DNA of 64,000 bases from Bimuria novae-zelandiae CBS 107.79. Lineage: Eukaryota; Ascomycota; Dothideomycetes; Pleosporales; Didymosphaeriaceae. A program made the translations under genes and the position numbers. The DNA lies in NCBI GenBank assembly GCA_010015655.1, contig ML976708.1, forward strand, positions 163,213-227,212, read 5' to 3'. Below, piece by piece: positions 23,632-35,472 of the stretch. Positions within the stretch are counted from its first letter, which is position 1, and every line of letters begins with the position of its first letter. Below the pieces are notes generated by a model, which was not told the DNA's origin, did no database searches, and saw only the letters and a list, made by a program, of their open reading frames with translations.

Positions 23632-24809
23632 ATGACCAATTCGAATGAAGACGAACCTATCTGGTGTGGCTTTTCCGAACAGTCATCCGAACTACGACAG
23701 AGAGGTCGGCAGTATGCGCACCCACTCGTGAAGCATTTGTATGCCATTTTGACATACTTTAGAAACAACTTCGAACAGCACAAGGTCGACACACGGATAG
23801 CAAAAATGGAGGAGAAGTTCCGCAAGCTTCAGTCAAAGAAATTCAGATTGATCGAGTATGCAGTAGTATCTCACCAGCTAAGATTGAGGCATTAACAATA
23901 TATAGACAAGAGACAAATATCGTGGTAAAAGGTCTCCGATTAGACTTCCGCACTGCGACACGTGTTGCTGGCCTCCTGAACGAGAAGCTTCCCCTTGAGC
24001 TCCGAGATTTCATCTACCGGTACTACTGGGAAACCTTTAAACTGTGCTGGTTGCGAAACGAGCTCTCTTTTCCCGCACTCCAATATCAAGTCGGCTTAAT
24101 GATGGGCAAGCAATTCTTCGTCTGTCCCCGTCTCGATTGTGACCGAGATTTCTCGTCCCGAATACACCGCCTTGAACATGTAACACAATTCCACCTGTTG
24201 CACGTAGGCTACACGAATTTGATTGATAATATCCTTCTCACCAAGTCCTATGTTGGGTACGCTACGGCTCATGAGGCGGCTAGAATGGCATACTCGGTGG
24301 CTGGTTGCGCTTTTTCACTACCTGGTCTGCCTGCTCGTTCGGGGAAGGGGAGAAGAACTTGCGAAGATGATGGTTTCGCTATGGGAAATCTGAGTAACTC
24401 ACTCCATCAGGACCCTTTGAGACTGAACGTCGTCATACTGGATCATGTATCTTCCATTTGTATCGATATTGTGGACCAAGGCTACCTGTACTGCCCGAAA
24501 CCACCGCAGCTAGCGCGACCCAGAGATACATTGAAGGGAATATTTGTGTATGGTGCCGGTCGTAAGGTCGAAATTCACGTTGGGACGTACTGTCTCTATC
24601 GCCTGAGGGATACCCGCTGGTTTCTGGAAGACTTGAAGCGTATATACAGGGCGCTTGCACCCCCTGAAGCGAGTTTTCTGCTCAAGATCGTGCCAGCTGC
24701 CCCAGGTCGAAAAGAGCAACAAGCCCTACTATCTTTGGACAGGCTTTATCAGCGTCCCGGTGACGACTGGGAACGCGAGGTGAATAACTTGCTGAGGGAG
24801 CCTGACTGA
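23632..24809 (+). CDS. LPxELRD / C2H2-like finger family protein, copy 1 (intact)
   Basis: I do not recognise a named family. Two exons, 23632-23855 and 23906-24809 (50-bp intron, GTATGC..TATAG), give 375 aa. Visible parts: a charged coiled-coil-like N-terminus (HKVDTRIAKMEEKFRKLQSK); KLPLELRDFIYRYYWE at about 102-117, which resembles the opening helix of F-box/2EXR-like fungal proteins; a C2H2-like finger C148-C153-H166-H171 (CPRLDC..HRLEHVTQFH); a block AHEAARMAYSVAGCAF; SLHQDPLRLNVVILDHVSS; and the C-terminal LLSLDRLYQRPGDDW. The same blocks recur in four broken copies at 25.6, 28.4, 31.7 and 55.6 kb, which is the best evidence that this is a real gene. A nucleic-acid or protein-binding role through the finger would be a guess. 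Confidence 0.7.
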
Positions 24810-25603
24810 AGATGTTTTGCTTCGGTACCTAGGTTGACAAGTTCAAGGTAGTAAGTGCATCTTCACCTTAGTCATACCTAAATCTTCTGCTAACATAGTC
24901 TCAACAGCCCGACTATTCTTTTCGAAAATTAGCAGTTTGCATCGATGCTATCTGCCACGCACTTGGAAAACGTTCAAAATTTAGGGGCGGAATACAAGGA
25001 ATTTTTTGCAAACGGACGTCTCTCGCGTAATGGGAGACTCAGCATCTAATGAAACAGCACAGTAATGCCTGCTCATGGGGTAACTTGGCATCCTCAAATT
25101 TCTGATACGGTGCTGTAGCTGTAGATCTACAGCAGGCGAAGATGATCACGAGGGGAGATCGGCCATAGGTTTTCTTATGAGACTGATTGCGGGTTTCTAT
25201 AATCAATATGACAGATGATCTTTTGTCGCGCCTCCGCCGTTCTTAGTGTCGGGTGCATTGTCAAGTCAACGTGAGAGGACAGAGGCGGCTCGCTAAATAT
25301 GTATGAAAGTCTTTTATCTACACCACGTGCAATTTACCAATCAACCATTCACCCGCGCACGCCGTTGTAGTGGTCAAAGAGTGCACGAAAGACCTGAGCA
25401 GCACCTTCCGCGCACATTCACCGCGCTAACCCGACCGCGTTGGTCCGAGCGTTTAGCGTCCCTTTGGCACGCGCCATCAATCACATATAACACCCACGCC
25501 GTTGCTCACGTTACTCCATCCGCACACCACCCATCATGTTGCGCCATCCTGACCGTGAGATCACCCCGACTCCTACGTACCCGTCAGCATTGCACCTGTC
25601 AAC
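24810..25603. other. Intergenic between family copies 1 and 2
   Basis: No gene recognised. The last 250 bases may be the old promoter and leader of copy 2. No repeat with the neighbouring intergenic DNA is obvious by eye. Confidence 0.35.
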
Positions 25604-27189
25604 ATGGCAGACACAGCTCGACCCCATCACTCGGCGCCCACGCCATCGAGTGCCGATATCGGTGCTACTATCGATGAGATCACGGATAGGGTTGCGAAGT
25701 TGAGCTTGCGTCATGTTCGCCGTGTGCCACCTGTTGCGCCCTCGGTGAATGTCTTTCACGTTCATCCTGCGCATCTGGTTAGGTCCGCGGCGGGAGACGT
25801 TGCTTGGAAAGCGGAGAGGGCCCGAAGATTGTAAGTGATTATTTTGGTTGTTGGGCGTATGGCGGTTATTCCGCTATTGTGTGGCTCCTGCATGTGGTGG
25901 TGGTTGGCAATGTGCTAATAGAGGCAGATGCGCGGTGAAGGTTCGTCAACTCGAGTCCGAAGAACGACTACTGCAGGGCAAAATCGCTGATCTCATAAAT
26001 TATACATGGACTGGTATTCGGAAAAGGAAAGTTTCTTGTGCATATGAGGCACAGGAGTTACTGGAGTGGGAAATCAATAATATCCGGGCCCAGATCAAAA
26101 CCTGGAATCAGTACGTCTTGATATTGATCTTTTGCATTCTAGTTCTTTGCTAACTAAGTTTAGTCGTCTTGAACAGGAAGTGACCCGAAGCGTCCGAGCG
26201 AACCGGTACACTTCAACGAGTGTATCGAAGACATTCGGGAACAAACTTCCTCGGGAGCTTCGCGACATTGTCTGCAAACATTTCTGGGAGTCTCATGACC
26301 GAGATTAGCTGATTGACCAGCTATCAGTTCAGGGTCCTCCGAAAAACTTGATCAATACCGGCGAACACCTCTTCGGTACCAACTAACAGTTAACAAAGCT
26401 GTCAAATGTTGTTGTTGTCATGGATGTACCTTCCAGTATGTCCCTGAGCTCCCTAACGGCCCCCATCAGCGCGAAAGGCCTGAACTAGCTTTTCAAGCGG
26501 ACCCGCAATTACTCAACAGCCCGATACTTCAGCGGCAACACGCGGGATATGAAATTGCCCGAGAAGCAGCCATGATGCTCTACTCTGTAGCTGGATGCGA
26601 GGCGTATATGCCGCGAAGTACAAGGACTGACCGGAACTACAGACAACAGTATGAGTTATTACGTGTAGAAAAGTTAGAAATGACTCTACACAAAGACCTC
26701 CTTGGGCTCAACATCTTCCCAATCGACCACCTTCGTAATGTTTTCATCAACTATTCTCGAATTCCCAGGATGGTGCGCCAATGGTAGGAAAGGACTACCA
26801 AGGGGATTTTCCAAGGGATTCGCCAGTCTAAGTCGGAGCGCAGCTTCAACATCGAGATTAAGTATCCTCGCTTAAGAGAATTCGACGATGTAGTCGACTT
26901 TTTCGAATACTTTAGACCCACCTACCAGGTTCTCCCACCACGGGAAGCCAAGCTCGAGATACAAGTCTTCCCAAGGGGGACGTAGAGCGAACAGCTCTTT
27001 AAATCCTATGTATCTCTCGAAGATATCTACGGCGGAATCACTGGCGGAGCATCCACACCCAACCGGTACCATGACCTTCACCATGACTTCATGGAGCGGG
27101 TGACGATCTCTCTTGACATCGCGACCAATCTAGCCAAGATCCTTTGGGATGGTGGTCAGAATTCGTATATGAAGCGATCCCGTAGCTAG
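25604..27189 (+). pseudogene. LPxELRD / C2H2-like family, copy 2 (broken)
   Basis: Same family as copy 1. Exon 1 starts MADTARPHHSAPTPSSADIG and holds VNVFHVHPAHLVRSAAGD, matching copy 5. After an intron with GTAAGT (from 25831) comes a coiled coil (VRQLESEERLLQGKIADLI), and after a second intron near 26110-26163 comes KLPRELRDIVCKHFWESHDRD. There the frame is cut by TAG at 26306-26308, where copy 5 has the tryptophan of DQDWL. More stops follow (TAA at 26384-26386 and others). Remnants of the finger (CCCHGC with one histidine lost), AREAAMMLYSVAGCEAYM, LHKDLLGLNIFPIDHLRN and SYVSLEDIYGG remain in order. A gene with this many interruptions cannot make the full protein; a truncated N-terminal product is possible. 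Confidence 0.75.
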
Positions 27190-28434
27190 CGTGCTTGGGT
27201 TCCTAATCTTGTGGATTGGATATTGACGTGAAATTAATCCATCTTAAATCAAGATTTGTTAGGGGCGATTTAATCGACATCTGAACCTTCGCGGTGCAGC
27301 TCTACAAATTATGTAGCTTAGTCTCACCACAGTATTGAGCATGGAGAATTGGAGAAGACCCATAGCGCTATGTAGGCATATTTACGATTGCACTGGACTT
27401 TTCGTTTCTTACGGAAATATTGTGACTTTTATATTCGTTGTGGTGTAAATAGAAATGTATACAGGACTTTGAGGCTATATTCATATTCTTACAATTTAAC
27501 AACAGTGACGAAAACCTACAAACTACCGAAAACTCTAACCCCAAGGCTTTTTTGTTATCGCTAATTCACTAGAACTAAATGATAACTTTGACGCTAGAAG
27601 TGTTACACCGTATAGAAGTAGCTTTTTAAGATATTAAGGAAAGGCTAATCAGTTTTAGAACATTTGTATTTACCGGTTTTTCGGCGTGATTTCAAAACTT
27701 AAGTACTGGGCATGGGCTACGTGTACCGACGCTGGATATCTCCTAATAAGCCTTGTTCGCAGAAGCTTTTCGGGCGTTCTACCAACAACACCGGAGCGAT
27801 CTGGGTTACTAGTGTACAGCCCGTAGGAAGAAGCATACCTAGGTATGCAGGAATTAGACATCTAGAACCATCACACTCAACCTGTCCGTCTTATAAACGT
27901 TTGGAAAACGTTTCAGAGCACTGTTAAATCAATAAGTGTCTAGGTTGGTTCGAATCTGTGCGCACACAGTACACGTTGTCGTGGCTGGGAGATATAAAGA
28001 GGGAGTGGCGTCGTGGGCAGTACTAATCAGCCGCCTTCGCACTCGGTCTCTCTACCGCGCCGCGGGAGGCAATGTACTTATGGAAAGGTCCAGGATTATG
28101 GATACGTAAATTTAAGTGGCGACAGAACATACCTAAGTAGTGGGCAACTTTTTAAATATAAGTAAAAGGTCCAGTTTAGTGTGTGTAGTTGTTTGTTTAA
28201 TATAGCAAAGCATACTTCGGCATGTAACGGTGACACTGCTTGCGGGTTTCCCCAAAACTGCATGTAGGGTATCCTGATATTCTGATTCTCTCCGCTGTAT
28301 GATTACGGTCATTGTATCTTCATAGGAGACTTTAACTATGGTGATTATATTAGGTCGGAGTAATTGGCTGGTGCTCGCTACGCTACCTGTTCTTAGATCA
28401 CTCTTCGCAGGAATCTCCCCCACGATTAGAAGCC
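27190..28434. other. AT-rich intergenic region
   Basis: No gene recognised. Composition is clearly more A/T-rich than the core genes. Frames are interrupted everywhere. Confidence 0.4.
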
Positions 28435-29668
28435 ATGGCCACCACCGAAGACGCCCTCGAAACACTAGCGAATCTCGCTCCGTCCCAATTAGGTCCGAGT
28501 CCAGTCCGTCCTATCTTAGATATATCGACTGGTTCAACGATCACCCTAGCAAGTACAGTAAGCACATCGGACACTGCCTCGCCACGGTCAAGCCCCGCCA
28601 GTTTGGGTTTCTCGGAAGAATACTATAAAGTACAACAGGCTGGTAACTTGTACGTATATAACAATCAGCTACAAATGTTAAGTTATGCTAATATGGCCAA
28701 GATGTGTAACGAAGCAGGGCATATATGTCGAGATTCAAGGAATGCTGAACAAGATCCGGGACCTGAACGTTAAGAAAGCCAACCTGGCACAGGTACGCAG
28801 CCTACTATACCTTAAGCTTATTTTCACCTATGGTAGTTGACTAAAAATTTCCAGACGAGAGATAGAGGTCGCTAGAAAGGGCCCTGAAGCCTACACGTCG
28901 AATGCGATCAAGATGATCAAAGCCATGCAGCTTAAACTTCCCGGCGAACTTCGGAACGCCATCTACAAATACTACTGAGTTTCACGGAGTAGATCCCTAG
29001 GGTATGACCTAGCCCGGGACCCACGGGACAAAACATATCTGCGGGAAGATCTTGTTCTCCAACCGGATCGTGTGGGTCACAACGCGGCCGGTGAGGCCGC
29101 CATGGCGATGTACGCGGAGACGAAAATCATACACATCATCCCTGAACGGTTACCTGAAGCGGAGTACCGCCGGTGGTATGACGCCGCACGCAATACGCCT
29201 CCACCGCCTCCCCTTCCTAGTTCCCCCTGGTGCATCAGCCGTTGGTCTGATTCTCTCACCAAACTTGATCTGATCCTTCACAAGGATATTTTCAAGATGG
29301 GCATCTGCGCGCTCTATCATCTCCGCACTCTCCACATCAGTTTCGACCATATTCCTGATAGAACGCTACGTGGTACTCTACACTACGGCGACAACCATAA
29401 AGTCCGGCTCACAGTTTGCTACAAACGTCTCCAATCACTCGAGGATGTAAAGCTGTTACTTATTAAGTTCCTCGATGTATACAAGCTCCTTGCACCGAGG
29501 GAGGCGGAACTGAAGCTTACGATATCGCCGCGCAAGGGCAACATGCACCGAGTGTGTGTACCCCTCCATGATATATATCATCCGGATGGTGCTATGGGGT
29601 GGGATGAGCCGGTTCTTCAGAGCTTGCTGGAGGAAATCAAGGCTGCAAACAAAAACCAGCAGAAGTAA
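28435..29668 (+). pseudogene. LPxELRD family, copy 3 (stop codon, finger region lost)
   Basis: Exon 1 (MATTEDALETLANLAPSQLG) ends at a GTACGT donor near 28648. A coiled-coil exon (QGMLNKIRDLNVKKANLAQ) and an exon with MQLKLPGELRNAIYKYY follow. The next codon is TGA (28976-28978) where copy 1 has TGG (YYW). The same frame is then open to 29668: AAGEAAMAMYAE, LILHKDIFKMGICALYHLRTL and CVPLHDIYHPDGAMGW, all family blocks. About 90 residues holding the C2H2-like finger in copies 1 and 5 are missing. The second splice also fails to keep frame with the best sites I can find. The intact 198-codon C-terminal frame suggests fairly recent inactivation. Confidence 0.7.
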
Positions 29669-30186
29669 AGGCTTGCTGCCTCTTCCGCGTCGTCGATGGA
29701 GCCATCCTGACCTACTGCGTAGAACCAAAAATAGGTCTAGTATTTGGGATCTGCATTTCGGGCGCCACGAACCTATCTACGTGGTACGTTATTTCAGCGA
29801 GGGGCTAGGCAAGTGAGGTTGGATTTTAGAAGTGAACGGGGAGCAGAGTGTAGTAGATGAATTGGAGCGTAGATTTTCTGTATGATGCTTCAGCATGGTG
29901 CCCTGTGCAGACAGAAATATGGAGAGTAACCTAACTATAGCCAGCATCGATTACCACCTTTTTAATTCCCACTTCTAATACATACACGAGGAATGTTGCC
30001 AACAATGACGTCAATACTGCGCCCTTAAAAAAAAAGTTGGGGTAAGCGGTGGTGCTGACTAATTGTAGTGCCGATCACCCAGTTCTGTCTCATGGGAATA
30101 CATATGTATATGTAAGTCGCCTTGAAGCTGGGATGATCTTGTAATACATAGCTCTCGATCCAGAGCATCCGAGACAGACAATTGCC
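29669..30186. other. Intergenic before the epoxide hydrolase
   Basis: Holds the 3' remains of copy 3 and the promoter of the hydrolase gene. An A9 run lies near 30027. No further feature. Confidence 0.4.
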
Positions 30187-31397
30187 ATGTCAAAATCCAA
30201 ACCTATTCACCCTTTCAAGCTCTCAATTCCTTCATCCACTCTCGATGACTTGCAAACGCGGCTTCGGTTGACCCGCTGGCCAGACAAGGAGACAGTTACG
30301 GACTGGTCTCAGGGCGTTCCCCTTGCAACCATTCAAGAGCTTTGCGAGTATTGGCAGACAAAATACGATTGGGGGCGATGTGAAGAACTCCTCAACTCGT
30401 ACCCTCAGTTCACGACGACCATTGACGGTGTGGAGATTTATTTCTTACACATCCGGTCAAAGCACGAGAACGCTCTTCCCATGGTCCTTACACATGGCTG
30501 GCCTGGCTCAATTCTAGAATTCAGACATGTAATTGACAAGCTCGTCGACCCCGAGTCTCACGGCGGCTCTCCCAAGGACGCGTTCCATCTTGTCGTCCCA
30601 GCACTCCCGGGCTACGCCTTCTCTAGTAGACCGACGGAGAAAGGATGGGAGATTCGTCGCACAGCACGCGCATGGGCTGAGTTAATGCAACGGTTGGGCT
30701 ATGCAGACAGCGGATGGGTCGCTCAAGGCGGCGACTGGGGTGCCCACGTCACCGCAAGTCTGGGCCATCAAGCGCCAAAGGGACTGAAGAGTGTTCATAT
30801 GAACTCCATTTACCTTGAGCCGAAGGTAAGATCTGCCCTAACGTACCTGGGCAAGATATATGTTAACCTAATTTGTAGAAAGAGTCTCAAATATCATGCC
30901 AAGATAAGACGGGCGTAGAACGAGCCATGAGTCTAGACCGCCATCGGGACGTAGGACATTACGGCTATCATACCCAGCAGTCGACGAGACCGCAGACGCT
31001 TGGCTACGGGCTTGCTGACTCGCCGATCGCGCAGGCTGCTTGGATTTATGAGAAGTTCAGAGACTGGTCCCATCACGATGGAAATGTGGAGACGGTGTTT
31101 AGTAAAGATGAGATGCTCGACACGATTATGTTGTATTGGCTCTCTAATTCTGGAACATCATCTGCGCGTTACTATTGGGAGTGCGAGTTCGACTCAACCG
31201 CGTGGCCAATTGATATCCCAGTCGGCGTGAGTTGGTTCGCCGGCGATACGACTTATGGCCCGAGGGAATGGTGCGAAAGGTACTACAAGAACATTGTACA
31301 TTGGAAAGAGGTGGAAAGAGGGGGCCACTTTGCGGCGTGGGAGGTACCAAATCTCTTCGTTGCAGAGATACGCGAGTGGGGACACAAATTTAGGTGA
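30187..31397 (+). CDS. Epoxide hydrolase (microsomal type, EHN plus alpha/beta hydrolase)
   Basis: Hydrolyses epoxides to diols through a covalent ester intermediate. Two exons, 30187-30825 and 30879-31397 (53-bp intron, GTAAGA..TTGTAG), give 385 aa. The N-terminal EHN domain is recognisable (KLSIPSSTLDDLQTRLRLTRW, then YWQTKYDWGRCEELLNSYPQF). The oxyanion-hole motif HGWPGS is followed by the nucleophile motif GGDWGAHV with D183. The C-terminal GGHFAAWE carries the catalytic histidine H363. Length and order fit fungal secondary-metabolism or detoxification hydrolases. There is no N-terminal membrane anchor, unlike the mammalian microsomal enzyme. It sits alone among broken genes with no partner biosynthetic gene, so its substrate cannot be guessed. 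Confidence 0.88.
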
Positions 31398-31732
31398 TAG
31401 GGCATCAAGCATGCTCTTCAGGTGTGTACATAAAGTTATGAGCTGCATATGGCTGTCAGTTAGGTGGAGCTCGCTGCTTATAGAATCTCTGCTTCAACCG
31501 TACACTCAACTGCCACTCGTTTGTCTTCTGAAACCACCGTACGTCACGTGCTTGCACCGCTAATTGTCGCACTACCTATCCCGAGTTAGTAGTATTCGCT
31601 TGCGTATCTTGGCATGACTTTTGCAACTGTATAAAAGCTTTATTGCACACCCTGCTACCGTCGCAGGTTTTCCCCGCAGGCACTTTTAAGTCAAGGTCAC
31701 GGCGATGGCTACGGCAGGCAACCAATTGACCG
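31398..31732. other. Short intergenic region after the epoxide hydrolase
   Basis: Presumed 3' untranslated region of the hydrolase and old promoter of copy 4, with a TATAAA-like sequence near 31629. Nothing else seen. Confidence 0.35.
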
Positions 31733-33208
31733 ATGCCTAGCGCCTCGAGAGCTTTGTATACGTCGGTTGCCGCGTCGTTCACGCCTGGTGCATTCCTACC
31801 TACAGCAGATGACGCTTCATCTTTGGGGAATACTCAATCGACATCACCTGGCACTGCAACAAACACGATCCACCTTGCATACCCTCTAGACTCTGATGAG
31901 TACATCCAAGCCTACAAGGCGCGACAAGCAGGCTCCATGTGTGTTAAGGACCAAAGTCAACTTCTGCAATCAACTAACAAACGCAGGTGCATCTCTGAGC
32001 AACAAAAGATGAACGCACATATCGCTCCATCTGGAGAAGCAACCTCTTCGTTTTGGAGAGACAAGTCAGCTTGCATTAAAGAACAACTTCTTATTCTTCA
32101 AAGGCAGAGGCTAATCTGGATCGAGTAAGCGGTTTATGAACATTACATAAACGACTGGCTAATTGATGTAGGCGCGAGGGGAAGTCCGTTCAGAGCGCTG
32201 TTTGCGCAAGCAAGAGCATAGCCGTGAAGCTGGCCAGAGCTATACAAGTGAAACTTCCACGAGAGCTCCGTGACCTCGTGTACCAATTCTACTGGCAACA
32301 ATTCGACGAAGACGATTTGATAGTCGCGTTGTCGAATCCTGCGCGTGTGGATCACGATCCCGATAACAACTTAAATGGCGACCACCTTGACATCCTTAAT
32401 GCTGTGCTTGTATAAGCGGAAGTGGTTGGACGGAATGCTTCTGGAAGCTGGGCAAGCGGCTTACTCGGTGTCAGGTTGCCAGCTGGCATTATCGTGGTAT
32501 ATATATCGAGAACACAGGGCCCACCGGGAGTGTACTATGCTGGCACTGGACGTCTGACCGCACAAAGACGTGTTTGATCTAGGCTTCGAACCGATCAACC
32601 ACCTCTCTATCCTCAAACTCGACTTGAAAGGGATTATCTACGCTCAGTCCTGGGAATACAAGCAGAGGCAGTGACTGCAGACGTTCCTTAGGACTTTCAA
32701 ATCCGGATCCGAGCGCAAAATCAATCTTCAAGTTACCGCCCATCGTATTGGAAACATGGCCGGTGCCATACAGTTCTTCGAGAACTTGTGTCCTTTATAT
32801 TACAAGCTGTCGGCTACTGATGGTCAGATCACGATCTATATCTGCCCTATGGAAATCGAGATTATCGACTTCCTATGTCTCTGGCGTGCCAATGGCAATA
32901 CCGAGGAGCATTGACCTCGTGACTTCGACTACTCCAGGAAAGCTTATTTGTCCCTCGACGATTTCTACTTTCCGCAAGGTGAAATCGACTGGTGTGAGAA
33001 GATCTTTAGCTGTGCGAAGGATATACCACCCCCGGAGCCTTGCGGTCGTTGTGAGGAGTGTCGTGCGAGGCCGGCATCGTTGGTTTCGGAGGCGCTCCGT
33101 TTGTGCACGGCAAGAGACCATTCAGATTCGAACCATCAAGAAATAACCGCTAACATACGTAGCAGATATGTCATGGAAGACCTAGGAAAACGAGCGGGTC
33201 CTGTCTGA
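31733..33208 (+). pseudogene. LPxELRD family, copy 4 (heavily broken)
   Basis: Starts MPSASRALYTSVAASFTPG and keeps IHLAYPLDSDEYIQAYKARQAGSM before a GTGTGT donor, matching the first splice of copies 3 and 5. The core VKLPRELRDLVYQFYWQQFDEDDL is clear. A stop (TAA near 32413) and a shift of frame follow, then MLLEAGQAAYSVSGC, PHKDVFDLGFEPINHLSIL and YLSLDDFYFPQGEIDW in another frame with TGA stops near 32555, 32671 and 32911. The finger region is not recognisable. Order of blocks equals that of copy 1, so this is a decayed paralogue, not chance similarity. Confidence 0.7.
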
Positions 33209-35472
33209 AGTATTCCAGAGGTGCAGTGCATCACATCTTGTCGTCTGCATCTGGAATAAAGGCGGTGGATTGAGTATGAAAGATGCACATAATGGCTAGA
33301 GGTTTAAGGGAGAACAGGCAGCATATGGGCACGGCTAGATGTGTTGGATGGCAATAGTTTTTTCAGAAATACATGGATCGATTCACAAAAATAATTCAAG
33401 ACCACTATTTGGTAAGATCCACGTGGCACAATGCAAATTTCATATCGACCTCGGGTGGACCTTGATCAGGCATCGCAAATGCATGAACATCTATAATATT
33501 ATCAGCGAAATTTTTTCAGATCTCGAGTTTATTCAATTACGTTTTTCGTATTTTCGCATTCGTGCCTGTTTCAGGCCTCGGATGCGAATGCTGCCAGGCC
33601 CAGTCACGTGCTACGACGCGTGGCATCCATCTTAATAATGGAACGAAGTCTGACAGGCGCGAAGCCAGTAGCAGAGCCAATACTCGTGGAACACAACATA
33701 CCTATGGTAAATCGCATTGGCTATCCGGGACAAAGCGGCATTGCCGTGTTGAGGGCTTCCTTCTCTCCTTTAACCAGGATTGTAATTGGGCAGCCGGAGA
33801 ATGCACTGCCTGGATGTTGTGTAACGTAAAGGATGAGGTGTAGGCGGCGGCAGTTGTGCGGTAGGCGAAGCAGACACACTTCCCCATGCGACTGGATTGG
33901 TGCCCAAAGGAGGAAGTGACAGGGTTTCGTGACCCTTGCGAGGCCTTCGGATCGGAGGTCCCAGATATAGGTACGCAGGATCTGATACAGCTGTTGTGCT
34001 AGCGAGTTTTGCTCAATCGAGCGAGATGCGTATTGTACAGGCGTCGATGTCACTTACAGCAATCTGTATAGAATTAGCCTTTTAGACCGCATTTGAATAA
34101 CTGACTGCATGCGAGACTAGACCGCCGGAATATGTGCGATGTGCGATGCTCTTGTAGCGCATAGAAGCATGGGTTTTTGTCGAAGCGGCCTAGCGCATGC
34201 AGGGAACTTTCTGCGGCAATGTCGAGATGCTGGGGACTGATTCCCGTGGTGTGCGGCACAGTTGGCAACAAGCAAGTCAAGTCTCGTTGACGGAGCACCG
34301 TCTAGTTCGTGACAGCCTGCACGTCCCAACAGTAGGGCCGTTCGCAAGACTTGACTTGCTTGTTGACTTGTCTGGTGTGCGGGTCTCGGAAGCTTCTTCG
34401 CACGACGACAGCTGCTCACCACCGCGCATTCGACATGTCGCCCCCGATGTCCTGCTTCTCTCGGCAGGCTCAGCCTCGTGACTACCTCTCGAAAGCGCCG
34501 GTGGCCTTCACCTGATGCCCAACCCACCCTGGGGGACCCAACATGTGCAGCCTATCCATTAGGCTGGCCTCCCACAACATCAGACCGATTCCGAGGGCTC
34601 TACAGAACTGTTGCTCCCTTAACAGTCTCGGCGGTGCTGTTTGGCCGCTGTAGCCAAGGCTCCATCGGCTGCCATCACTGCGCCCGTGTGGGTCTGCTTC
34701 TGGACGCCCGAGGCTGGCCCTGCGCGTTCACAAGGCCCAGCTTCCCATCCCAATTCGGATGGGATCGCCACGCAATACCAGACCCGCGCTCCGTCACCCA
34801 TCCCCGCAAGCTTGTCTATGCTGACGTTGCTCTTACCGGGCGTCGCGATCGATCCTTATGGTGGTCACCAGTTTGCGCGTGTTGAGTACGCGCTACGCGT
34901 AGGGGCTTTGAACCCTGACCATGTTCTACTTGCGCCTCACCCATCTCGTCCCTCGCTTTTTTCTTCCACTCTCAATCACGTTTCCAACCGCTGGGACTGC
35001 TGTGGGGCGTTCAGCTAGTGACATCAGAATGCTCAGACTCGGATGCAACGCACTGAACAGCGTAGGCCAGACCATCGCTTGCACGGGGCCTGGAGACTAC
35101 CTGGGCGTGTGAGGATGACGACCGCTGCTGGCCCTTGGCCGCTGTAGCTCCCGCGGGTGCAGCCCAGCAATGGTGTGTGCTGGCTGGTACTCCCACACTG
35201 TGCCTGGCCGCTCGCCGCCCTTAACTCCATCCAATCTGCAGTTATAATTCACCGCCATCCCCACCCGCCGCACGTTTCGCTGCCACACCTCTCACTTTCT
35301 TGCCCTGCGTTGCATCCTCTCTTGTTCCGTCCTTGGATATCTAATTACCTCCCCAGCATTCTAAAACGTCGTCCTCTCTCTTTGGTATTGTCCGTTACCT
35401 TCTACAGCTCGAGTATATGTGCACCGGTCGGCGTCTGTCTGCTCGCAAGAGAAGTCAAATACTACGCCCAAT
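33209..35472. other. 2.2-kb gene-poor region
   Basis: No gene recognised. Open frames up to 136 codons lie on both strands and overlap each other without motifs. A perfect 19-bp inverted repeat lies at 34266-34365. The last 200 bases are C/T-rich and look like the promoter and leader of the next gene. Confidence 0.4.
34266..34365. repeat. Perfect 19-bp inverted repeat with 62-bp spacer
   Basis: Arms 34266-34284 (CAACAAGCAAGTCAAGTCT) and 34347-34365 are exact reverse complements. It could form a hairpin or be the ends of a very short mobile element; no target-site duplication is obvious. Confidence 0.6.

Noticed and set aside
34641..35018. 125-codon frame sharing a 16-bp string (GATGGGATCGC.ACGC) with 62.34 kb
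   Set aside because: The shared stretch is too short to show a repeat or a gene; flanks differ.
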